Position numbers and translations under genes: made by a program. From the NCBI RefSeq assembly GCF_026427355.1, contig NZ_CP102664.1:3475501-3539500 (forward strand): a DNA stretch of 64,000 nucleotides, in the 5' to 3' direction. The stretch comes from Sphingobium sp. JS3065. GTDB taxonomy: Bacteria; Pseudomonadota; Alphaproteobacteria; Sphingomonadales; Sphingomonadaceae. Of this stretch, positions 17,042-25,314 are shown piece after piece; position 1 is the stretch's first letter, and the number at the start of each line of letters is the position of its first letter. Under the pieces are notes generated by a model that saw nothing but the letters and a program-made list of their open reading frames with translations, had not been told where the DNA came from and did not search any database.

Positions 17042-18634
17042 ATGACCTACCAGCAGGAAATCACCAAGGCCGGGACCACCATCGGCGGACAGGGCCATTG
17101 GGACGGCATCGCGGCCGAATCGGTCGCTCGCATGCGCCTTCAGAACCGTTTCCACACGGGCCTTGACATCGCGCGCTACACTGCCGGGATCATGCGCCGC
17201 GACATGGCCGCCTATGACGCCGATCCGGCCAATTACACCCAGTCGCTGGGTTGCTGGCACGGCTTCATCGGTCAGCAGAAGATGATCAGCATCAAGAAGC
17301 ATTTCGGCACCACCAAGGGCCGCTATCTGTATCTGTCCGGCTGGATGGTCGCGGCGCTGCGCAGCGAATTTGGTCCGCTGCCCGACCAGTCGATGCATGA
17401 GAAGACCAGCGTCCCCGCACTGATCGAGGAACTCTACACCTTCCTGAAGCAGGCCGACGCCCGCGAACTGGGCATGATGTTCCGCGATCTGGATGCTGCC
17501 CGCGAAGCTGGCGACGAGGTCAAGACGCAGAAGATCCAGCACGACATCGACCATTATGAAACCCACGTCGTTCCCATTGTCGCGGATATCGACGCGGGCT
17601 TCGGCAATGCCGAGGCGACCTATCTGCTGGCCAAGAAGTTCATCGAAGCGGGCGCCTGCTGCATCCAGATCGAGAACCAGGTCTCGGACGAAAAGCAGTG
17701 CGGTCACCAGGACGGCAAGGTCACCGTGCCACATGAGGACTTCCTCGCGAAGATCCGCGCCGTCCGCTACGCCTTCCTGGAACTGGGCGTCGACGACGGC
17801 ATCATCGTGGCGCGCACCGACTCGCTGGGTGCGGGCCTGACCAAGCAGATCGCCTACAGCAAGGAAGAGGGTGACCTGGGCGACCAGTATAACAGCTTCC
17901 TCGACGTCGAGGAGGTCACGGACTTGAACAGCCTGCGCGGCGATGTCGTCCTGGCCCGCGACGGCAAGCTGTTCCGTCCCAAGCGCCTGCCGTCGAACCT
18001 GTTCCAGTTCCGCGCGGGAACCGGCGAGGACCGCTGCGTCCTCGACTGCATCACCTCGCTCCAGAACGGCGCGGACCTGCTGTGGATCGAAACCGAAAAG
18101 CCCCACATCCAGCAGATCGCCGGCATGGTCGACCGCATCCGTGAAGTCGTTCCCAATGCGAAGCTGGTGTACAATAACTCGCCCAGCTTCAACTGGACGC
18201 TGAACTTCCGTCAGCAGGTGTTCGACGCATGGGCCGCCGAGGGCAAGGACGTCAGCGCCTACGACCGGGCGAAGCTGATGAGCGCCGATTATGACGCGAC
18301 CGATCTGGGCCGTGAAGCCGATGAGAAGATCCGCACCTTCCAGAAGGATGCGGCGGCGCGGGCCGGCATCTTCCATCACCTTATCACCCTGCCGACCTAT
18401 CACACGGCTGCCTTGTCGACCGACAATCTGGCCAAGGAATATTTCGGGGAGGCGGGCATGCTCGGCTATGTCGAGGGCGTCCAGCGCAAGGAAATCCGTC
18501 AGGGCATCGCCTGCGTCAAGCATCAGAACATGTCGGGTTCCGACATCGGCGACGACCACAAGGAATATTTCGCGGGTGAAGCGGCGCTGAAGGCGGGCGG
18601 CATCCACAATACGATGAATCAGTTTGCGGCCTAA
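17042..18634 (+). CDS. aceA: Isocitrate lyase
   Basis: Splits isocitrate into succinate and glyoxylate, the first step of the glyoxylate shunt used on acetate or fatty acids. The 530-residue form is the longer subgroup, as in Pseudomonas. The catalytic cysteine is C220 in EKQCGHQ, where the short subgroup has KKCGH. Further support comes from DIDAGFGNAEATY near residue 182 and YNNSPSFNW near residue 380. ATG 17042 has AAGGA eight bases upstream. The 3' end is unusual: the last codons and stop are part of a 30-bp tandem repeat. Malate synthase is not in the window. Confidence 0.97.
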   Translation: MTYQQEITKAGTTIGGQGHWDGIAAESVARMRLQNRFHTGLDIARYTAGIMRRDMAAYDADPANYTQSLGCWHGFIGQQKMISIKKHFGTTKGRYLYLSGWMVAALRSEFGPLPDQSMHEKTSVPALIEELYTFLKQADARELGMMFRDLDAAREAGDEVKTQKIQHDIDHYETHVVPIVADIDAGFGNAEATYLLAKKFIEAGACCIQIENQVSDEKQCGHQDGKVTVPHEDFLAKIRAVRYAFLELGVDDGIIVARTDSLGAGLTKQIAYSKEEGDLGDQYNSFLDVEEVTDLNSLRGDVVLARDGKLFRPKRLPSNLFQFRAGTGEDRCVLDCITSLQNGADLLWIETEKPHIQQIAGMVDRIREVVPNAKLVYNNSPSFNWTLNFRQQVFDAWAAEGKDVSAYDRAKLMSADYDATDLGREADEKIRTFQKDAAARAGIFHHLITLPTYHTAALSTDNLAKEYFGEAGMLGYVEGVQRKEIRQGIACVKHQNMSGSDIGDDHKEYFAGEAALKAGGIHNTMNQFAA

Positions 18635-18701
18635 AGGCCGCGGGGGAACCAGTTTGCAGCCTGAAGGCTGCGGGGGAACCAGTTTGCGGCCTAAAGGCTG
18701 C
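18620..18701 (+). repeat. 30-bp tandem repeat across the aceA stop, each unit a stop-codon hairpin
   Basis: Units are 18620-18649, 18650-18679 and a partial 18680-18701. Each encodes Gln-Phe-Ala-Ala-stop in the aceA frame, giving three in-frame stops (TAA, TGA, TAA). Each stop sits in the loop of a 6-bp hairpin: GCGGCC-TAAA-GGCCGC, GCAGCC-TGAA-GGCTGC and GCGGCC-TAAA-GGCTGC. Unit 2 changes both sides of the stem together; unit 3 keeps a G-U pair. Confidence 0.9.
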
Positions 18702-18705
18702 TAAC

Positions 18706-18790
18706 GAGTCCGGGTCGTGGGGGTGCAAGCCCCGCGATCAGGGTGGAAGGACTGGACGGCCCGGAGCTTCGCGCTCCGGGCCGTTTTTTC
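18706..18790 (+). ncRNA. Candidate structured RNA in the aceA 3' region
   Basis: Between the tandem repeat and the terminator the sequence can fold into AGTCC/GGACT closing pairs (18707-18711 with 18749-18753), enclosing a 10-bp stem GGTCGTGGGG/CCCCGCGATC with a GTGCAAG loop. The strong terminator hairpin follows at once. Two stems plus a terminator within 85 bases is the layout of many 3'-UTR-derived small RNAs. It matches no RNA family I can name; it may simply be the aceA 3' UTR. Confidence 0.35.
18756..18789 (+). terminator. Intrinsic terminator of aceA
   Basis: A 12-bp stem, ACGGCCCGGAGC paired with GCTCCGGGCCGT, with a five-base loop (TTCGC), followed by a run of T. This is the clearest rho-independent terminator in the window. 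Confidence 0.9.
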
Positions 18791-18884
18791 ATAAGCGCAG
18801 CTTGTGTACGCCTCGGCCGTTCCCGCTTTTGCCTTGAAGAGAAGACGCTTATCCTTCGCGCCGTTCAGCAAAGGGGAACAGCCG

Positions 18885-19571
18885 ATGTCCTACACCCTCA
18901 TCACCGCCAACCGGAATTATTCAAGCTGGTCGCTGCGCCCCTGGGTGCTGATGAAGGCGTTGGGCATAGCCTTTACCGACCGGATGGAGCCATTCGCCGC
19001 CACGGAAAATTACGCGGTCTTCCGGGAGTTTTCGCCGACGGGGCAGGTGCCCGTGCTGATCGACGGCGACCGGACGCTATGGGATTCGCTGGGCATCGCA
19101 CTTTATCTGGCGGACCGTCATCCCGGCGTCTGGCCGCAGGAAGAGGCGGCGCGGGCCTGGGCGCAATGCGCTGTCGCAGAGATGCACGGTGGTTTCGCGA
19201 CGTTGCGCAACGATTGCCCGATGAATGTCGGGGTGCGGGTGGAGCCGCATCTGCCTTCGCCCGCGCTCAACCGGAACATCGCCCGGCTTGCCGAACTGTG
19301 GGGGGAGGGGCTTTCCCGTTTCGGCGGGCCGTTTCTGGGCGGGGACGCCTTCACCGCCGTCGACGCCTTTTACGCGCCGGTGGTTTTCCGGGTGCGCACC
19401 TATGGGCTGAATGTCGGGCCGCTGGCGCAGGCCTGGGTCGATCATATGCTGGCGATCCCCGCCATGCGCGAATGGGAAAGCGCGGCGCTTGCCGAAACAT
19501 GGCGTGAGGAAAGCCATGAAGCGGAAGTCGGCGCGGCCGGGCGCATCGTGGAGGATCATCGCGCCGCCTGA
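18885..19571 (+). CDS. Glutathione S-transferase family protein
   Basis: A 228-residue cytosolic protein. The N-terminal thioredoxin-like half begins TLITANRNYSSWSLRPW, with serines in the usual glutathione-activating position, and holds SPTGQVPVLIDGD and LWDSLGIALYLAD, the glutathione-binding strand and helix. The C-terminal helical half (about 90-210) contains FLGGDAFTAVDAFYAPV. It probably conjugates or reduces electrophiles; the exact subgroup is unclear. The ATG at 18885 follows GGGGAA with good spacing. The closest upstream signal is the aceA terminator, so it has its own promoter in the 95 bases between. Confidence 0.92.
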   Translation: MSYTLITANRNYSSWSLRPWVLMKALGIAFTDRMEPFAATENYAVFREFSPTGQVPVLIDGDRTLWDSLGIALYLADRHPGVWPQEEAARAWAQCAVAEMHGGFATLRNDCPMNVGVRVEPHLPSPALNRNIARLAELWGEGLSRFGGPFLGGDAFTAVDAFYAPVVFRVRTYGLNVGPLAQAWVDHMLAIPAMREWESAALAETWREESHEAEVGAAGRIVEDHRAA

Positions 19572-19675
19572 CCGTCCGACCTTGTGTCATCGTGCCGGGC
19601 CTATCCGCGAAAACAGGAAAATTGGCCGCTTTCCCCCTTTTCCCTCGCCCTGTCTGGGTCTAGGGGGAAATCATT

Positions 19676-21130
19676 ATGGTAAAGCCCCGCACGCTCTATG
19701 AGAAGATTTGGGACGCGCACGTCGTCGAACGGCAGCCCGACGGAACATGCCTGATCTATATCGACCGCCACCTCGTGCATGAGGTGACGAGTCCACAGGC
19801 TTTCGAAGGGCTGCGCCTTGCAGGCCGCAAGGTGCGCCGCGCCGACCTGACGCTGGCAGTGCCGGATCATAACCTGCCGACCACGGCGCGCCGGGATGCG
19901 GCGGGCAACCGCATTCCCATCGCCGATCCGGAAAGCGCGCAACAGCTTGCCGCGCTGGAAAAGAACGCACCCGAATTCGGCATCCGCTACATTGGCGACG
20001 CCGATGCGGAGCAGGGCATCGTCCATGTCGTCGGGCCGGAACAGGGCTTCACCCTGCCGGGCACGACGCTGGTGTGCGGCGACAGCCATACCAGTTCGCA
20101 CGGCGCGCTGGGCGCGTTGGCCTTCGGCATCGGCACGTCGGAGGTCGAGCATGTGCTCGCCACCCAGACGCTGCTGCTGAAACAGTCGAAGACGATGGAA
20201 GTCGTGGTCGAGGGCGAACTGGGCTTCGGCGTCACGCCCAAGGATGTGGCGCTGGCGATCTGCGGCCGCATCGGCACGGCGGGCGGTACCGGCTATGTCA
20301 TGGAATATCGCGGATCGGTGTTCCGCGACATGTCGATCGAGGGACGTCTGACCGTCGCCAACATGTCGATCGAGGCGGGCGCGCGTTCGGGCCTGTTCGC
20401 GCCCGACGAAAAAACCTTCGCCTATCTGGAGGGCCGCCCCATGGCCCCCAAGGGCGCGGAATGGGATGCCGCCATCGCCTATTGGAAGACGCTGGCGACG
20501 GACGAAGGCGCTGTGTTCGACAAGAGCGTCGTGATCGACGCCGCCGACATCGTGCCCAACGTCACCTGGGGCACCAGCCCTGAGGACGTCGTGCCCGTGA
20601 CCGGCGTGGTGCCCGATCCGGAAAGCTTCGCGGATGCCTCCAAGCGGGCAGCCGCGCAGAAGTCGCTCGATTATATGGGCCTTACCGCCGGGCAGCGGAT
20701 GGAGGATGTGGCGATCGAGCATGTCTTCATCGGCAGTTGCACCAACAGCCGGATCGAGGATCTGCGCGCCGCCGCCGACCTGTTGAAGGGCCGCCATATT
20801 TCGAGTGGCATCAAGCATGCGATGGTCGTTCCCGGATCGGGCCTGGTCAAGCGCCAGGCCGAAGCCGAGGGGCTGGACCGCATCTTCACCGACGCGGGTT
20901 TCGAATGGCGCGAGCCGGGCTGCTCCGCCTGCCTGGGCATGAACCCGGACAAGGTGCCCGCCGGCGAGCGCTGCGCATCGACCAGCAACCGCAATTTCAT
21001 GGGGCGGCAGGGGCCGGGATCGCGGACGCATCTCGTCTCGCCCGTCATGGCCGCTGCCGCCGCCATCACCGGACATCTGACGGACGTACGCGAACTGATG
21101 GGTGAAAAAAGGGGAGAGGCGGTCGCATGA
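19676..21130 (+). CDS. leuC: 3-isopropylmalate dehydratase large subunit
   Basis: Isomerises 2- to 3-isopropylmalate in leucine synthesis together with LeuD. The 484-residue aconitase-family protein carries the three iron-sulfur cysteines in [12 protein letters not shown] and [11 protein letters not shown]. Substrate-binding segments include [19 protein letters not shown] near residue 25 and [23 protein letters not shown] near residue 130. ATG 19676 follows a GGGGGA site by eight bases. Its stop overlaps the start of a small secreted-peptide gene that separates it from leuD. Confidence 0.97.
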   Translation: MVKPRTLYEKIWDAHVVERQPDGTCLIYIDRHLVHEVTSPQAFEGLRLAGRKVRRADLTLAVPDHNLPTTARRDAAGNRIPIADPESAQQLAALEKNAPEFGIRYIGDADAEQGIVHVVGPEQGFTLPGTTLVCGDSHTSSHGALGALAFGIGTSEVEHVLATQTLLLKQSKTMEVVVEGELGFGVTPKDVALAICGRIGTAGGTGYVMEYRGSVFRDMSIEGRLTVANMSIEAGARSGLFAPDEKTFAYLEGRPMAPKGAEWDAAIAYWKTLATDEGAVFDKSVVIDAADIVPNVTWGTSPEDVVPVTGVVPDPESFADASKRAAAQKSLDYMGLTAGQRMEDVAIEHVFIGSCTNSRIEDLRAAADLLKGRHISSGIKHAMVVPGSGLVKRQAEAEGLDRIFTDAGFEWREPGCSACLGMNPDKVPAGERCASTSNRNFMGRQGPGSRTHLVSPVMAAAAAITGHLTDVRELMGEKRGEAVA

Positions 21131-21255
21131 AGAAGATATTCTGGGTGCTGGCGTTGGGCGCGCTGGCCAGTGCCGCCATGGCGGCGACCCTGGGGCGCGC
21201 GGAGGATTCGTCCTCCGCTTCCAAAACGCGCCCCGCCGAAAAACAGGCGCATTGA
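21127..21255 (+). CDS. 42-residue secreted small protein between leuC and leuD
   Basis: The ATG overlaps the leuC stop (ATGA) and the stop overlaps the leuD ATG (TGATG), so this frame is tightly coupled on both sides. The product begins [19 protein letters not shown], a complete signal peptide with an AMA cleavage site, leaving a mature peptide of about 23 polar residues ([20 protein letters not shown] and three more). Nothing suggests an enzymatic function or a link to leucine synthesis. It may serve mainly to couple translation, or be a genuine small periplasmic protein. Confidence 0.7.
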   Translation: MKKIFWVLALGALASAAMAATLGRAEDSSSASKTRPAEKQAH

Positions 21256-21848
21256 TGGAAAAGTTGAATATCGTTGACGGCAAAGCCTATCCGTTCGGGA
21301 TGAAGAATGTCGACACCGACATCGTCATCCCGGCGCATTGGCTGAAGACCATCAGCCGCGCGGGCCTGGGCAAGGGCGCGTTCGAAGTGCTGCGCAAGGA
21401 ACCGGGCAATGTCTTCGACGACCCCGACTATGCGGGCAGTCCGATCCTGATCGCGGGCGACAATTTCGGTTGCGGGTCCAGCCGCGAGCATGCCGCCTGG
21501 GCGCTCGCCGACCTGGGCATCAAGGTGGTGATCGCGCCCAGTTTCTCCGACATTTTCTCCGGCAACGCCTTCAAGAACGGCATATTGACCGTGGTCCTGC
21601 CGCAGGAGGCGATCGACCGGCTGATGGAGGTCGCCAGGACCGACCCGATCCATGTCGATCTGGAGCATCAGACCGTCACGACGCAGTTCCAGGACCGCTT
21701 CCAGTTCGAGATCGACCCGTTCCGCAAACATTGCCTGCTGGGTGGCCTGGACGAGATCGGCCTGACGCTGGATCGGGCGGACCGGATCGGCACTTTCGAG
21801 GCAAAGGACGCGGAAACGCGGCCCTGGCTCGTTCCGGCCGTTGCGTAA
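21255..21848 (+). CDS. leuD: 3-isopropylmalate dehydratase small subunit
   Basis: The swivel-domain partner of LeuC, 197 residues, full length. Family markers are [18 protein letters not shown] near residue 16, the [16 protein letters not shown] loop near residue 70 which carries substrate-binding residues, and [18 protein letters not shown] near residue 95. The ATG at 21255 overlaps the stop of the small peptide gene. It is followed by 60 bases and then the zeta-inhibitor gene. Confidence 0.97.
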   Translation: MEKLNIVDGKAYPFGMKNVDTDIVIPAHWLKTISRAGLGKGAFEVLRKEPGNVFDDPDYAGSPILIAGDNFGCGSSREHAAWALADLGIKVVIAPSFSDIFSGNAFKNGILTVVLPQEAIDRLMEVARTDPIHVDLEHQTVTTQFQDRFQFEIDPFRKHCLLGGLDEIGLTLDRADRIGTFEAKDAETRPWLVPAVA

Positions 21849-21908
21849 GCGGCGCGCTCCCCCTATTTCGGACCAGACGATCCGTTTCCATTTGTACAGG
21901 GCACAGGC

Positions 21909-22232
21909 ATGACCACCTTCGACGACCGCGAAAAGGCCTTTGAAAATATGTTCGCGCACGACCAGGAGTTGCAGTTCCGCATCCAGGCGCGACGCAACCG
22001 CCTGCTCGGCGAATGGGCGGCGGTGAAAATGGGCCTGACCCCCGAAGAGACCGACGCCTATGCCAAGGCGGTGGTTCAGGCCGATTTCGAGGAAGCGGGC
22101 GATGAGGACGTCATCCGCAAGCTGGTGGGCGACATGACCCAGGCGGGCATCGACATCGATGAAGCAGGCGTCCGCGCCGCGCTGGACGAGCAGCAGGTCA
22201 TCGCCCGCCGCATGTTCATCGAAGCCCAATAA
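21909..22232 (+). CDS. F1Fo-ATP synthase inhibitor zeta subunit (DUF1476)
   Basis: A 107-residue, mostly helical protein matching the zeta subunit of alphaproteobacterial ATP synthases, which blocks ATP hydrolysis by F1 through its N-terminus. The inhibitory start MTTFDDREKAFENMFAHD and the RIQARRNRLLGEWAA helix are the family's best-conserved parts; four helices are predicted overall. DUF1476 is essentially restricted to alphaproteobacteria, which supports the taxonomic placement. It is followed 25 bases later by bolA and then grxD, on the same strand. Confidence 0.92.
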   Translation: MTTFDDREKAFENMFAHDQELQFRIQARRNRLLGEWAAVKMGLTPEETDAYAKAVVQADFEEAGDEDVIRKLVGDMTQAGIDIDEAGVRAALDEQQVIARRMFIEAQ

Positions 22233-22257
22233 GCGTCGGGATAGTTCCACCGTGCCG

Positions 22258-22485
22258 ATGGCAGCCGATGAAATAGCGGACATGATCCGCGCCGCGATCC
22301 CCGATGCGCAGGTGGAGATCACCGATCTGGCCGGGGATGGCGACCATTATGCGGCGCGCGTCGTGGCAGAGAGTTTTCGGGGCATGAACCGCGTGGCGCA
22401 GCAGCGGGCGGTTTATGCCGCGCTGGGCGGGCGCATGGGCGGCGTGCTTCATGCCTTGCAACTGACCACCGCCGTTCCCAATTAA
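22258..22485 (+). CDS. BolA family protein
   Basis: A 75-residue protein (77 if the GTG at 22252 is used). The BolA fold is seen as AADEIADMIRAAIPDAQVEI, the ITDLAGDGDHYAARVV segment, then FRGMNRVAQQRAVYAALG with the conserved helix and the final histidine in MGGVLHALQL. BolA proteins form [2Fe-2S]-bridged complexes with monothiol glutaredoxins. The next gene, 44 bases on, encodes exactly such a glutaredoxin, so the pair is expected to work in iron-sulfur cluster handling or iron sensing. Confidence 0.92.
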   Translation: MAADEIADMIRAAIPDAQVEITDLAGDGDHYAARVVAESFRGMNRVAQQRAVYAALGGRMGGVLHALQLTTAVPN

Positions 22486-22529
22486 CGGCCATTGGACAAA
22501 ATGCGCCTTGATCGCGGCGCCTGACAGGA

Positions 22530-22874
22530 ATGGACCAGATAATGACCGACGCCGTGCAGCAGCGGATCGCCGACATCGTGAACGGCAATGACGTCGTGCT
22601 TTTCATGAAGGGCACGCCGCTCTTTCCGCAATGCGGCTTTTCCAGCCGGGCCATCGCGATCCTGGAACATCTGGGCGTCGCCTATGAGAGCGTCGATGTC
22701 CTGCAGGATCAGGGCGTCCGTCAGGGGATCAAGGCCTTTTCCGACTGGCCGACCATTCCGCAGCTTTATGTGAAGGGCGAATTTGTCGGCGGCAGCGACA
22801 TCATGATGGAAATGTATGAGGCTGGCGAATTGCAGCAGTTGATGGCCGATCAGGGCGTTGCCCCGGCCAACTGA
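22530..22874 (+). CDS. grxD: Monothiol glutaredoxin Grx4 type (CGFS)
   Basis: A 114-residue monothiol glutaredoxin. The active site is C35 in PLFPQCGFSSR, the CGFS form that ligates a [2Fe-2S] cluster with glutathione and partners BolA. Other conserved parts are VVLFMKGTP near residue 22, the WPTIPQLYVKGEF loop, and the GGSDIMMEMYE helix. An in-frame ATG at 22542 would remove four residues and is equally possible. It closes the zeta-bolA-grxD run and is followed by an intrinsic terminator. Confidence 0.95.
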   Translation: MDQIMTDAVQQRIADIVNGNDVVLFMKGTPLFPQCGFSSRAIAILEHLGVAYESVDVLQDQGVRQGIKAFSDWPTIPQLYVKGEFVGGSDIMMEMYEAGELQQLMADQGVAPAN

Positions 22875-22903
22875 ACGGCTCGAAAAAAACGCGAACTGAG
22901 CAG

Positions 22904-22932
22904 GCGGTCCGGTTTCCGGGCCGCTTTTTTTT
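22904..22932 (+). terminator. Intrinsic terminator after grxD
   Basis: A stem of GCGGTCCGG against CCGGGCCGC with a TTT loop and one non-canonical G-T pair, followed by eight T. The 231 bases from 22933 to the operator at 23164 hold nothing else that I recognise. Confidence 0.9.
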
Positions 22933-23163
22933 GATCGGGCAAAATGCCGGATACTGAAGGATTTGGGGTGAAACCGGGTGGGAGGATGCAGCGGAGACTG
23001 TCGCCGCACCCTCCCGGTAGTTAAACGCTTGGGTATGTCCAAATCGTCGCAAGCCCCGTGCCAGCCATGGGAGAATGCGGCATATCGGCGCTTGTGAAGG
23101 TTAATGGCGCACTCGCGAAAACGCGCTGTGTAAACTCCTCCGACAGTTATGCCGCACCGCTTG

Positions 23164-23198
23164 ACTACAGATGTAATCAATGCGATTACATCTGTAGT
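23164..23198. promoter_or_regulatory. Double BlaI/MecI-type operator
   Basis: A perfect 15-bp inverted repeat (ACTACAGATGTAATC and GATTACATCTGTAGT) with a five-base spacer. Each arm holds one TACA-NN-TGTA dyad (23166-23175 and 23187-23196), the consensus BlaI/MecI operator. It lies 28 bases before the blaI-like start, so it should autoregulate this gene pair. Confidence 0.85.
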
Positions 23199-23226
23199 TG
23201 TCGAGTCCCTGTCGAGCGAGCGGGCA

Positions 23227-23595
23227 ATGAGCGAGAAGATCAGCGAAGCGGAACTGGTGGTGATGGAGGCGCTGTGGGAACGCGCGCCCCAGACCGCCGC
23301 CGATGTGGCGGACCGCGTCGCCGCCGGACGCGACTGGAGCGTCCAGACGGTCAAGACGCTGCTGTTCCGCCTGATGGCCAAGGATGTGATCGCCGCCGAT
23401 CAGGACGGCCGCCGCTTTTTATATCGTCCGCTCGTGCCCCGGGAGGAGTATGTTGCGGGCGAGTCGGGACGGCTGGTCAACCGGCTGTTCGGCGGGCGCG
23501 TCTCGCCGCTGGTGGCCCAACTCGCCAGCCAGGACCGGTTGACGGCGGAGGATATCGCCGAGCTTGAGGAAATCCTGAAGGGATTGAAATCATGA
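23227..23595 (+). CDS. BlaI/MecI/CopY family repressor
   Basis: A 122-residue winged-helix repressor. The DNA-binding half contains EAELVVMEALWERAPQTAADVAD and the recognition helix DWSVQTVKTLLFRLMAKD; the C-terminal half is the helical dimer part with the FLYRPLVPREEY region where BlaI relatives are cut by the partner protease. ATG 23227 is preferred because upstream residues would come from the operator. The stop overlaps the M56 peptidase ATG (ATGA), the usual BlaI-BlaR1 arrangement, so the repressor is probably inactivated by that protein. Confidence 0.92.
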   Translation: MSEKISEAELVVMEALWERAPQTAADVADRVAAGRDWSVQTVKTLLFRLMAKDVIAADQDGRRFLYRPLVPREEYVAGESGRLVNRLFGGRVSPLVAQLASQDRLTAEDIAELEEILKGLKS

Positions 23596-25052
23596 GCGTC
23601 TGGATCGCCGAAACGTTGATCGCATCGACCCTGCTGATGGCGCTGGTCATGCTGTTGCGGCGGCCGGTGGCGCGATGGCTGGGGGCGGGCGCGGCCTATT
23701 GGCTGTGGCTGCTGCCGCTGGCGCGCATGGCGCTGCCCGCGCTGCCGCAGGATGTCGCCAGGCCTTCGCCCTTGCAGGTGGCGGTGGATCAGGCGGGGCT
23801 GCCCAGCCTGTTTGACGCGGGACCGAACATGGCGGCCCAGCCGGAATGGGCCATTCCCTGGCTGGAGATCGGTGTGTCGCTCTGGCTGGCGGGGCTTGTC
23901 CTTTTCCTGGCCGTGCAGGCGGTCGGCTATGTCCGTTTCCGTCATTGCATACTGAGGGGCGCGGCCCCGGTCGGAGAGGAAGGCCGCATCCGCATCGTCG
24001 CCAGCCCGCAAGCGGCCGGGCCGCTCGCTTTCGGGGTGTTGCGGCCCATGATCGTCCTGCCCGCCGATTTCGCCCTGCGCTTCGACAGGCAGGAACAGGC
24101 CATGGCCATCGCCCATGAACGCGCCCATCATCGGGGCGGCGATCTGGCCGCCAATATGGTCGCGCTGCTGCTGCTTGGCCTGCACTGGTGCAATCCCATC
24201 GCCTGGATCGCCTATCGCGCCTATCGGGCGGATCAGGAGCAGGCCTGCGACGCGCGGGTGTTGGCGCTTTACGGGCCGGATCAGGCCCCTATCTATGGCC
24301 GCGCCATATTGAAGGCTGCGGCAGGGCGTCCATTTGCGGGCGCCTGTCATCTCAATCGCGTCACCGCGCTCAAAGGGAGGCTGAAAATGCTGTCTGCCCA
24401 TGAAATGTCGCTGCGCAGGATAAGCTGGGGCATGGCCGCGGTCGCTTTGGTCACCGTGTCCGGACTGATGTTGACCGCATCCGGAAGCCGGGCGGCGCGG
24501 CAGGTCGCGGCGATCACGGAGAAGGTCGAGTCGATGAATTTCGGCCGGCTTGCCGATCTGGTCGCGCAGCCCGCCTCCGCCAGCGAGATTGCGCGGCCCG
24601 AAGCGCCGAACGCCCCCCCCGTGCCACAGCCGCTCTCCCATGCCGGGGTTGAGGCGGAGGTCGAGGGCGTGCCGCCTGCACCTCCGGCTCCGCCCGCGCC
24701 TCCGGCGCCCGTTGCGGACATGGCGCCGCCGCTCGGCCTGCGCGATGAAGGCCATGCCATCCCCAGCGAAGCCGAAATCCGCCGCATGGTGCCGCATGTC
24801 GACGTCGCCAATGGTTGCGAGGATGGCAAGGGCGTGAGCCGACGGGAGACGGTGGATGCCGATGGCCACCGCCATATCCGCGTCCGCATCTGTGAAGCGC
24901 AGATTTCGGCGCAGGCGCATCGTGCCGCCCGCGCCGGGCTGATCGCGGCACGGGCACAGATCGCCGCCGCCGCAAGGATGTCCGACAAGATCAAGGCCGA
25001 TGTGCTGCGCGATCTGGACAAGGAAATCGCGCAGATGGATGGGGAAGAATGA
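23592..25052 (+). CDS. M56 (BlaR1/MecR1-like) membrane metallopeptidase without a penicillin-binding domain
   Basis: A 486-residue protein. The N-terminal 300 residues match the BlaR1 M56 part: helices near residues 5-22, 33-50 and 92-113, the zinc motif HERAHH (H175, E176, H179), ADQEQACDARVL about 45 residues later, and a last helix near residue 278. The remaining 190 residues are proline/alanine-rich (PPAPPAPPAPPAP) with a small acidic/basic tail and no SxxK or KTG motifs. It therefore should not sense beta-lactams as BlaR1 does. It probably senses another envelope signal and cleaves the adjoining repressor. Confidence 0.88.
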   Translation: MSVWIAETLIASTLLMALVMLLRRPVARWLGAGAAYWLWLLPLARMALPALPQDVARPSPLQVAVDQAGLPSLFDAGPNMAAQPEWAIPWLEIGVSLWLAGLVLFLAVQAVGYVRFRHCILRGAAPVGEEGRIRIVASPQAAGPLAFGVLRPMIVLPADFALRFDRQEQAMAIAHERAHHRGGDLAANMVALLLLGLHWCNPIAWIAYRAYRADQEQACDARVLALYGPDQAPIYGRAILKAAAGRPFAGACHLNRVTALKGRLKMLSAHEMSLRRISWGMAAVALVTVSGLMLTASGSRAARQVAAITEKVESMNFGRLADLVAQPASASEIARPEAPNAPPVPQPLSHAGVEAEVEGVPPAPPAPPAPPAPVADMAPPLGLRDEGHAIPSEAEIRRMVPHVDVANGCEDGKGVSRRETVDADGHRHIRVRICEAQISAQAHRAARAGLIAARAQIAAAARMSDKIKADVLRDLDKEIAQMDGEE

Positions 25053-25111
25053 GGCGGCTATGGAGCATATCGGCCAATTCGGAATGTCGGGAAGTGGGCA
25101 ATGGCGGACAT

Positions 25112-25233
25112 TCCTTCTCCCTTGAGGGAGAAGGATATGGAGCCTTGGCGACGAAGGAGCCTAGGCGGAGTTGGATGAGGGGGAGCGGGCCTTCGGCCCG
25201 CGCGATCCGTTGGATCGCAACCCCCTCACCCAG
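25112..25233 (-). repeat. 122-bp dispersed repeat, copy 2 (inverted relative to copy 1)
   Basis: Reverse complement of the segment at 2306-2428 with four mismatches. The next 75 bases add a smaller CCCTCTCCCTC/GAGGGAGAGGG stem-loop. The whole 261-base gap between the M56 gene and the 3' end of hemW is occupied by this material, and no gene is visible in it. Confidence 0.85.
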
Positions 25234-25314
25234 CTACGACTAAGGCAGCAAGCTGCCAAGTCTGCGCAACCCTCTCCCTCAAGGGAGAGGGATTTGGAAC
25301 GTCCGCTCTCCACC

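Noticed and set aside
18620..18701. Regular 30-bp repeats considered as a CRISPR array
   Set aside because: The units are contiguous without spacers, lie on a gene's stop codon and have no cas genes nearby.
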